This document shows, piece after piece, positions 58,305 to 64,000 of a stretch of 64,000 nucleotides of DNA (position 1 is its first letter; every line of letters starts with the position of its first letter). The DNA is from Spiroplasma sp. TIUS-1. GTDB lineage: Bacteria > Bacillota_I > Bacilli_A > Mycoplasmatales > Mycoplasmataceae. The notes beneath the pieces are model-generated. The model was not told where the DNA came from, searched no databases, and saw only the letters and a program-made list of their open reading frames with translations. The stretch spans positions 372,001 through 436,000 of the forward strand of contig NZ_CP048387.1 in the NCBI RefSeq assembly GCF_010365785.1. The letters are read 5' to 3'. Made by a program: the position numbers and the translations under genes.

Positions 58305-59259
58305 ATTTGGAACAATTGGAACAAGCTGAATTACTGAAGAATTTCTTCAAGAAGCAGTAAAATCTAAAATTATTAAATTTACTTGTCTCTATACTAGGGA
58401 TAAAAATAAAGGTAAATTGTTTGTAGAAAAGAACAAAATGTTTAAAACTACAGTAGTGACTAGCTTTCAAGATATGATAGAAAATATAGACGCAGTTTAT
58501 ATTGCTTCACCAAATGGTTTACATTATGAGCAGGCAAAATACTTTTTAGCCCAACAAAAACATGTTTTAGTTGAAAAACCAATTACATTTACTTATGAAG
58601 AGTCAATTGAGTTAGCTCAAATTGCAAAAATGAATAATGTTATTTTAATGGAAGCAATGAAAACAATTCATTTACCTCAATTTGGTGAGTTAATTGAATT
58701 TAATAACAAGCATAATGCATTTTGCGCAAACTTATCAATGAATCAATATTCAAGTAGAATGCCTGATGTTAAAAATGGTATCTATAAAGGACCATTTGAC
58801 GAAATATTGGGTAAGGGATCAACTTATGATATGCTAATTTATCCTGTTGCTTTAGCAATTGCTTTATTTGGTGCAGCAGAAGAAGTTAAATCATTTGGAC
58901 AAAAATTATTAAATAATACTAATGTAAACGATGCTGTAATCATAAAACACGAAAACGGAACGTTAACAAATATTATGTGTTCTAAATCTGCAACTGGAGT
59001 TATTGGTTCAGAAATACTTTCTGAAGATGCTACATTAAGCTTTGGGGCACTAACTATGCTTGAAGATATAAAAATATATAACAGATTAACAAATGAAAAT
59101 AAAATACTGTTTAAAAAGAATGAAGAAAGTGGGTTTAAATATATACTTGATTTGTTTATAAAGATGATTCTAAATAATGATTTTAAACTTAGGGACAATA
59201 TCTTATCTCTAAGTTGTGAGATAATTAGAGTACTAAATATGGTCGAAGATGACCAATAA
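58297..59259 (+). CDS. Gfo/Idh/MocA-family oxidoreductase
   Basis: A 320-residue NAD(P)-dependent sugar-type dehydrogenase. The Rossmann start reads RFGTIGTSWITEEFL (Trp as TGA), followed by DAVYIASPNGLHYEQ and the catalytic-region signature KHVLVEKPITF (EKP). The C-terminal half has the family fold with YDMLIYPVALAIALFG. The substrate is unknown; position between nagA and deoC suggests sugar or nucleoside catabolism. GTGAGGA lies 7 bases before the ATG. Confidence 0.9.
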
Positions 59260-59271
59260 AAGGAGTAAACT

Positions 59272-59934
59272 ATGAATTTAAATAAATATATTGATCACAC
59301 TTTGTTGGCTGCAAAGGCAACAGATAAAGAGATTATTGCTTTATGTGAAGAGGCAAAAAAATATGATTTTGCAACAGTTTGTGTTAATCCAGGTAGAATT
59401 GCTTTGGCAAAACAAGTTTTGAAAGATTCAAACGTAGGAATAACAACAGTAGTTGGATTTCCATTAGGAGCAACAACAAGTGAATCAAAAGCTTTTGAAG
59501 CTAAAGATGCGATTTCAAAAGGCGCTACTGAAATTGATATGGTTGCAAATATTGGAGAAATTAAATCAGGAAACTGGGATGTTGTTTTAAATGACATTAA
59601 AGCAGTTAAAACTGCAATTGGTAAAACTATTTTAAAGGTGATCTTTGAAACAGTTTTATTAACAAAAGAAGAAATAATCAAAACATGCGAGCTATGTGTT
59701 GAAGCTAAGGCTGAATTTGTCAAAACCTCAACTGGATTTTCAACAGGAGGAGCAACTTTTGAGGTTGTCAAACTGATGAAAGACACTGTAGGAACTCGTG
59801 CTTTAGTTAAAGCTGCAGGTGGAGTATCAAATAAAGATGATGCAATAAAAATGATTGAATTGGGTGCAAATAGAATTGGTACTAGCCGTGGCGTAATGAT
59901 CATGGAAGGTAAAGATTCAAAATCAGGGTATTAA
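59272..59934 (+). CDS. deoC: Deoxyribose-phosphate aldolase
   Basis: Splits 2-deoxyribose-5-P into glyceraldehyde-3-P and acetaldehyde. The 220 residues contain YIDHTLL, the region TEIDMVANIGEIKSG, the Schiff-base Lys151 in FVKTSTGFSTGGAT and the second active-site Lys in ALVKAAGGVSN. Full-length for the family. AAAGGAG precedes the ATG, 12 bases after the oxidoreductase stop. deoA/deoB partners are not in this window. Confidence 0.97.
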   Translation: MNLNKYIDHTLLAAKATDKEIIALCEEAKKYDFATVCVNPGRIALAKQVLKDSNVGITTVVGFPLGATTSESKAFEAKDAISKGATEIDMVANIGEIKSGNWDVVLNDIKAVKTAIGKTILKVIFETVLLTKEEIIKTCELCVEAKAEFVKTSTGFSTGGATFEVVKLMKDTVGTRALVKAAGGVSNKDDAIKMIELGANRIGTSRGVMIMEGKDSKSGY

Positions 59935-59981
59935 ATTTAAAAAACAAATATATAATTAATTTTGTAAAGAGAGAAACAAAG

Positions 59982-60701
59982 ATGACAAATAATGAAAAAA
60001 TTGTTATTGAATTTGACGTTATAGCTGATAATTTCAAAATTGATGACACAATAGAATCAAATATGTTTACTGACATTTTGCTAGATGAAATTTCTCAAAA
60101 TCCAGGTAATGTTTTGAGAATCCTAGAAATAAATATTAAAAAAGAAAATGTAAGTTTAGAACAATGTATAGTTGAACAAAATTTTATTGGTTCAAGAATA
60201 TATGAAATTACAGATCAAGAAAGAAACATTCAAAGAAGAAGAGTTAATTTTATGAAAATTTACTCAACTGTATTACAATTGGCAAACAATGAAGCGCCAA
60301 CAATCAAAAGAGCTGAAGTTGCAAAACAAATTGAACAAACTCCAATTGAAAATGTAGTTGATGGTGATAATGTTGTTTGAGATCTAAAACAAAAAAAAGT
60401 TACAAAAGAAGGTCGTCCGAGAATTGGAAAAATTGAGTTAACTGAAAAAGTTGCTTCAACTTTTGCATTACCAAAAACTCGCTCAAAAACATTTGTAACT
60501 TATATGTTTGAAGAAATTAGATTAGCTTTAATTCAAGGTGAAGGTGTTTGATTAGATGATTTTGCAAACTTCTTATTAGAAAAACGAGCAGCAAAAATTG
60601 GTATGAATCCTTTAACTGGTGAAAGAATTGAAATTCCTGAAACAACTGTTGTGAAGCTAAAAGCATCAACAAAATTGAAAGAAATATTAAATATAAAATA
60701 A
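59982..60701 (+). CDS. HU-like DNA-binding protein with long N-terminal extension
   Basis: The C-terminal ~85 of 239 residues resemble HU/IHF: SKTFVTYMFEEIRLALIQGEGVWLDDFANFLLEK, then GMNPLTGERIEIPETTVVKLKASTKLKEIL, including the Pro-bearing arm. The first ~130 residues are acidic and predicted folded but unfamiliar; they are joined by a basic linker (DLKQKKVTKEGRPRIGK). Two Trp are TGA. AGAGAGA lies upstream. The HU part is a confident fold match; its role (nucleoid protein or specific regulator) is unknown. Confidence 0.82.
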
Positions 60702-60707
60702 TTTACA

Positions 60708-60734
60708 AACAACTTTTATGAGTTGTTTTTTTAA
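60708..60734 (+). terminator. Terminator after the first HU-like gene
   Basis: AACAACT/AGTTGTT stem with TTTATG loop and T7. Confidence 0.87.
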
Positions 60735-60850
60735 TGTCATTAAAATAATCTTTTTACTTTTTCAAAACACAAATGAAAAAATATAGATAGGGTTTAAATT
60801 GTTTATGGTATTATATATTTAACGTAAATTAAAAGGTCGGTGAAATTTAA

Positions 60851-61015
60851 ATGGCAGGTATAGTAGTACGCGAAGGCGAAACTATTGAAAGAGCGTTAAA
60901 ACGTTTTCAAAAAGCAGCAGCTGGTAACAAAGCTGAAGCTAGAAAAAGAGAATATTTCTTAAATAAAAAAGAAATGAGAATCTATGAACAAAAAATTAAT
61001 AGAAAATTTAAATAA
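60851..61015 (+). CDS. rpsU: 30S ribosomal protein S21
   Basis: A 54-residue basic ribosomal protein that helps mRNA binding in initiation complexes. The sequence GETIERALKRFQKAAAGNKAEARKREYF follows the S21 pattern, with a basic end. AAAGGTCGGTGA lies upstream of the ATG. It is a single-gene unit between two terminators, flanked on both sides by HU-like genes. Being so short, it is easily missed. Confidence 0.93.
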   Translation: MAGIVVREGETIERALKRFQKAAAGNKAEARKREYFLNKKEMRIYEQKINRKFK

Positions 61016-61022
61016 AAATTAG

Positions 61023-61051
61023 CAACTTAGTCAATAAGTTGTTTTTTTTAT
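61023..61051 (+). terminator. Terminator after rpsU
   Basis: CAACTTA/TAAGTTG stem with GTCAA loop and T9. Confidence 0.9.
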
Positions 61052-61152
61052 CTTTTTTCTCTAAAAAAAGTACACAAAATGGGGTTTAAATGAAAAAAAT
61101 ATTTTTTTTATATTACATTTGATATAATTAATTTATACATACAGGAGCAATT

Positions 61153-61890
61153 ATGTACAATTCAAGAGATAAAAAAGATAAAAGAAAACCAATGGAAGGG
61201 TTAAACGGTGATGGAGTTGCCCCAAAAGCTAACGTTGGTAGAACACCAGATAGACCAAAAGTGTTAGAAGCAAATACAAGTAAACAAGATTTAATTATGC
61301 AATCAAGACAAATGGGTGCAGTTAAAAAAGGTGACGGTTCTAAAGATATGTTACCTGATGGAGTTAAACTTTCTGTAGAAAACAAAGAAAGAATAATGAA
61401 TGAAATTAACCAAGGTGGTACAAATAATCCAATGGATTTACGTGAAAGATATTCAATCGACACAGATCCAGTTACAAGACGTGACGCAGCTATTTTAAAA
61501 CAATTCAGATTGAAAAAATTTGGTATCACTTCAGAACTTAAACTTTCAAAAATAGAACAAAATACTTTAGGTATTGTTATTGATAAAAAAGAAATTGTTT
61601 ACAGAGTTATGGAAAAAATAACAGACGTTGATGAAAAAGTTGTTAACAAAGTTTTAAACTTAATCTTTGCCGAAATTAAGTTAAGTTTAATATCAGGCAA
61701 TGAGGTTCAAATTGCAGGATTTGGTAGTTTCACTTTAAATAAAATTAAAGCACACAAAGGAATTAATCCAAAAACTGGTGAGGAAATTGAAATACCAAAT
61801 ATTACACTTGTTAAATTTAAAGCAGCAAAACAATTGAAAGATTCAATTGAAAAGCAAGAAGCTATAGAAAAGAAAAAAGCTAAAAAATAA
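61153..61890 (+). CDS. HU-family DNA-binding protein with basic N-terminal extension
   Basis: The C-terminal ~95 of 245 residues are HU-like: DEKVVNKVLNLIFAEIKLSLISGNEVQIAGFGSFTLNKI, then HKGINPKTGEEIEIPNITLVKFKAAKQLKDS, the full HU core with the DNA-binding arm. The first ~140 residues are polar, with a basic flexible start (RDKKDKRKP) and a middle region (MDLRERYSIDTDPVTRRDAAI). GGAG lies 6 bases before the ATG. It may be a nucleoid protein; the extension has no known parallel to me. Confidence 0.88.
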   Translation: MYNSRDKKDKRKPMEGLNGDGVAPKANVGRTPDRPKVLEANTSKQDLIMQSRQMGAVKKGDGSKDMLPDGVKLSVENKERIMNEINQGGTNNPMDLRERYSIDTDPVTRRDAAILKQFRLKKFGITSELKLSKIEQNTLGIVIDKKEIVYRVMEKITDVDEKVVNKVLNLIFAEIKLSLISGNEVQIAGFGSFTLNKIKAHKGINPKTGEEIEIPNITLVKFKAAKQLKDSIEKQEAIEKKKAKK

Positions 61891-61895
61891 CATTT

Positions 61896-61922
61896 AAAAT
61901 ACCTATTTGGGTATTTTTTTAT
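61896..61922 (+). terminator. Terminator after the second HU-like gene
   Basis: AAAATACC/GGTATTTT stem with 6-base loop and T8. Confidence 0.87.
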
Positions 61923-61938
61923 TTGTTATTATATTTAT

Positions 61939-62457
61939 ATGAAAATTCAAATAATCGGAGCATCTGGCTCTGGGAAAACTACACTTGGAAAATATATTTC
62001 AAACCAATTAGGGATTAACTTTATTGATACTGATAAATATTATTGAAAGGATGCAAAAAATAATGTTCCAAACAGTATCAAAGAACGAGAACAAATTTTT
62101 TTAAAAGATTTATATATTGACAGAGATAACTGAGTAGTGTCTGGAAGTATTTTTTCTTGAAACAAAACGCACTTAATGGATAAAGACATAATTATATATT
62201 TATCTTTAAATGAGGATAAAAGAATTGAGCGATTAGTAAAACGTATAGAGAGAAATCCAAATTATGGAGAAAACGGTTTAGACTTTTTAATCTGAGCTAA
62301 AAACTACTTTAATGAAACAGATGTAACAAAAGGTGGAACACATCTTTGTCATATGGCCGAATTGGAAGTTATAAAATCTCAAACACAAGCAAAAATAATT
62401 TACTTAAATGGTGAAGACTCAGTTGAAGAAAATTTTAAAAAAATAAAACAATTTTAA
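61939..62457 (+). CDS. P-loop kinase, adenylate kinase/FlaR-like
   Basis: A 172-residue nucleoside-monophosphate kinase-type protein. The P-loop MKIQIIGASGSGKTT (Lys13) opens the chain, followed by DTDKYYW (Trp as TGA), a Walker B-like DNWVVSGSIF and KRIERLVKRIER, a lid-like Arg segment. Several TGA Trp codons. The substrate is unknown; shikimate or DNA topology modulation kinases are similar. A TATTAT lies 6 bases before the ATG with no Shine-Dalgarno. Confidence 0.82.
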
Positions 62458-62490
62458 CTTTTAATGACGTTAATAACATGGAGGATAAAC

Positions 62491-63030
62491 ATGTATTACA
62501 TAAAAGCAGACAAAATTGAAATCATTGACAATGAAATTTTCTTAGAACTAAACCAAATTGGGTATAAAGGTATTTGCTTTGATAAAGAGACAAAAAATAA
62601 AAAATTCTTTTTATATCAGTTAAAAAGTGATTATACAGATATAAATTATTTTTCAAATGACAAACAAATAATAGATTTAATTAGATATCTCCATAAATTA
62701 TCCGGAATAGGAGAGACGATTGTTAAACAATTACTCTCTAGTTATAGTTACGAAGATCTAAAAGAGGATGTCAAAAAATACAACATAAATTCTTTTTTAG
62801 ATAAAACACCATTAAAGCTTATGACAGTTGAACTATTAATTGATGAATTAAATAAATATTTTTTCAATATTAAGAAAACAACAAAGGACAAAAAAGTAAT
62901 AGAAACTTTAAAAAAATTAGGATATCAGACAAATCAAATTTATACAGCCATTCAAAAAGTAGACAAAATAAATTCAATAGATGAATATATTAAAAATATA
63001 ATTATAAATATCTCATTAAATGAAACTTAA
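62491..63030 (+). CDS. ruvA: Holliday junction helicase subunit RuvA (diverged)
   Basis: Binds four-way junctions and guides RuvB. The 179 residues keep the RuvA plan weakly: an OB-like start, the helix-hairpin-helix LHKLSGIGETIVKQLLSSY (about 68-87) and a C-terminal helical RuvB-binding part (ETLKKLGYQTNQIYTAIQKV). GGAGGATAAAC precedes ATG 62491, better than an in-frame ATG 62464. The call relies mainly on its overlap with ruvB by 11 bases. Confidence 0.88.
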   Translation: MYYIKADKIEIIDNEIFLELNQIGYKGICFDKETKNKKFFLYQLKSDYTDINYFSNDKQIIDLIRYLHKLSGIGETIVKQLLSSYSYEDLKEDVKKYNINSFLDKTPLKLMTVELLIDELNKYFFNIKKTTKDKKVIETLKKLGYQTNQIYTAIQKVDKINSIDEYIKNIIINISLNET

Positions 63031-63955
63031 TAATATATTTAGACCCAAAAAGTTTGTAGACTTTATTGGTCAAAAGCAAATAATTAATAATTTACAAGTA
63101 TTCATTGAATCTGCTAAAAAGCAATCCACAGCATTAGATCATGTTTTATTTTTTGGTACAACAGGTTGTGGCAAAACCAGTCTTTCATTTTTAATTGCAA
63201 ATGAAATGGAGAAAAAAATAACTTTCATAAATGGCACAACTTTAAATAAGCCATCTGATTTAATTTCTCCTTTAACAACAATGAAAGAAAATGATATTTT
63301 ATTTATTGACGAAATACATGCTGTTGATGTTTCAATATTGGAAGTACTTTATCCAGCGTTAGAAGACAATGTAATTAATGTTATGGTTGGTAAAGAGTAC
63401 AATTCTAAAGTGATAACAATAAAAATACCCAAATTTACTTTAATAGCTTCTACAACAGAAATTCATAAAATCCCGCCACCTTTGTTAAATAGATTTCCAA
63501 TACAATTTTATTTAAAAGAATATACAACAGAAGAAATGGAACAAATAATTAAACTAGCTTCTAAAAAAATTAAAATTGATTTAAATGATGAATGTGCAAA
63601 ATTATTATCTACTCACTGTAAAAATAATCCTAGAATAGCCATCAATTTAATAAAACGAGTAAACGACTATTACATTTTGGAAAACAAAAATCTAACTGTG
63701 AAAAACATTACAGAGATACTTAAAAAAATTGGTATTGTAGAATTTGGCCTAAATCAAATTGACATTGACTATTTACACAGTTTAAAAAACGGCAAACCGC
63801 AAGGCGTCGAATCAATATTTCAAATAACTGGAATACCAGTAAGAACATTAATTGTCAACGTAGAACCTATCTTAATAAAGCTCGGTTTAATTACAAAAAC
63901 AACAAAAGGCAGAACAATTACTGAAAAAGGGGTTAATTTATTGTCAAAATTATAA
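63020..63955 (+). CDS. ruvB: Holliday junction helicase motor RuvB
   Basis: AAA+ motor that drives branch migration. The 311 residues begin RPKKFVDFIGQKQIINNL, with Walker A FGTTGCGKTS (about 46-55), Walker B LFIDEIHAV, sensor 1 LIASTT and PPPLLNRFPI around the arginine finger; a winged helix ends the chain (VRTLIVNVEPILIKLGLI). Slightly shorter than the ~335 of most RuvB. Translation is coupled to ruvA by the overlap. Confidence 0.95.
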   Translation: MKLNNIFRPKKFVDFIGQKQIINNLQVFIESAKKQSTALDHVLFFGTTGCGKTSLSFLIANEMEKKITFINGTTLNKPSDLISPLTTMKENDILFIDEIHAVDVSILEVLYPALEDNVINVMVGKEYNSKVITIKIPKFTLIASTTEIHKIPPPLLNRFPIQFYLKEYTTEEMEQIIKLASKKIKIDLNDECAKLLSTHCKNNPRIAINLIKRVNDYYILENKNLTVKNITEILKKIGIVEFGLNQIDIDYLHSLKNGKPQGVESIFQITGIPVRTLIVNVEPILIKLGLITKTTKGRTITEKGVNLLSKL

Positions 63956-63967
63956 TATTATTTCTAT

Positions 63968-64000
63968 ATGTTACGAAAAGCTATAAATCAACATCAGTTT
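63968..64000 (+). CDS. Possible start of a next gene (cut by window edge)
   Basis: An ATG at 63968 opens 11 codons (MLRKAINQHQF) to the window edge. It lies 6 bases after a TATTAT, like other leaderless starts here, but has no Shine-Dalgarno. Too short to identify. Confidence 0.3.
   Translation, partial: MLRKAINQHQF

Noticed and set aside
59295-59903. 202-codon minus-strand frame
   Set aside because: Lies opposite deoC, which has full active-site motifs; no start signals for the antisense frame.
62464-62490. Earlier in-frame ATG for ruvA
   Set aside because: No Shine-Dalgarno; ATG 62491 has GGAGGA and gives the normal RuvA start.

Overview
The window is AT-rich DNA that reads as a continuous series of bacterial genes only if UGA is decoded as tryptophan. 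In-frame TGA codons interrupt dozens of conserved proteins (S16, Obg, NadE, ClpB, Lon, ArgS, ParE, ParC, RecD2), while every one of those genes ends at TAA or TAG. With the small gene set, short intergenic gaps, lipoprotein signal style and T-rich hairpin terminators, this points to a mollicute. The chitinase-like lipoprotein and overall gene content suggest the Spiroplasma/Entomoplasma-Mesoplasma branch (inference; the species cannot be named from the sequence alone).

Layout. 1-1314: minus-strand DEAD-box RNA helicase with an Arg/Gly/Ser repeat tail, cut by the window edge. 1530-3953: rpsP-rimM-trmD-rplS operon in which both ribosomal proteins carry long Lys/Ala/Pro tails. 4051-9506: small membrane protein, a NagE-like PTS transporter behind a 15-T tract, and a 1041-residue GH18-type lipoprotein with a degenerate N-terminal copy and an intact C-terminal catalytic motif. 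9708-15767: membrane and hypothetical genes plus obg and nadE. 15764-22449: heat-shock operon clpB-hrcA-grpE-dnaK-dnaJ behind two CIRCE-like operators. 22493-31859: mnmA, a HAD phosphatase, a DUF2779-type double nuclease, fmt, efp, asp23 and tig. 31919-36686: CIRCE-lon, argS, rpsO with a structured leader, and tRNA-Gly(UCC). 36747-49636: housekeeping and poorly known genes (LicA-like kinase on the minus strand, rdgB, trmL, a DEAD-box-family helicase, an MTAN-like fusion, a YitT-type membrane protein, truB, a short RibF, a dual-specificity phosphatase, an azoreductase on the minus strand, udk). 49765-56549: parE-parC and recD2. 56573-59934: nagA, membrane protein, Gfo/Idh/MocA oxidoreductase and deoC. 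59982-63955: two long HU-like proteins flanking rpsU, a P-loop kinase and ruvA-ruvB. No insertion sequence, prophage, CRISPR array or clearly broken gene was seen.

How the genes fit together. The secreted chitinase-like protein, the GlcNAc-type PTS importer next to it and nagA 47 kb away form a plausible chitin/GlcNAc route (nagB and the PTS IIA are not in this window). HrcA probably controls its own chaperone operon and lon through CIRCE sites. Nearly every transcription unit ends in a T-rich hairpin. Several genes that follow one start 6-9 bases after a -10-like hexamer without a Shine-Dalgarno sequence, which suggests leaderless mRNAs.
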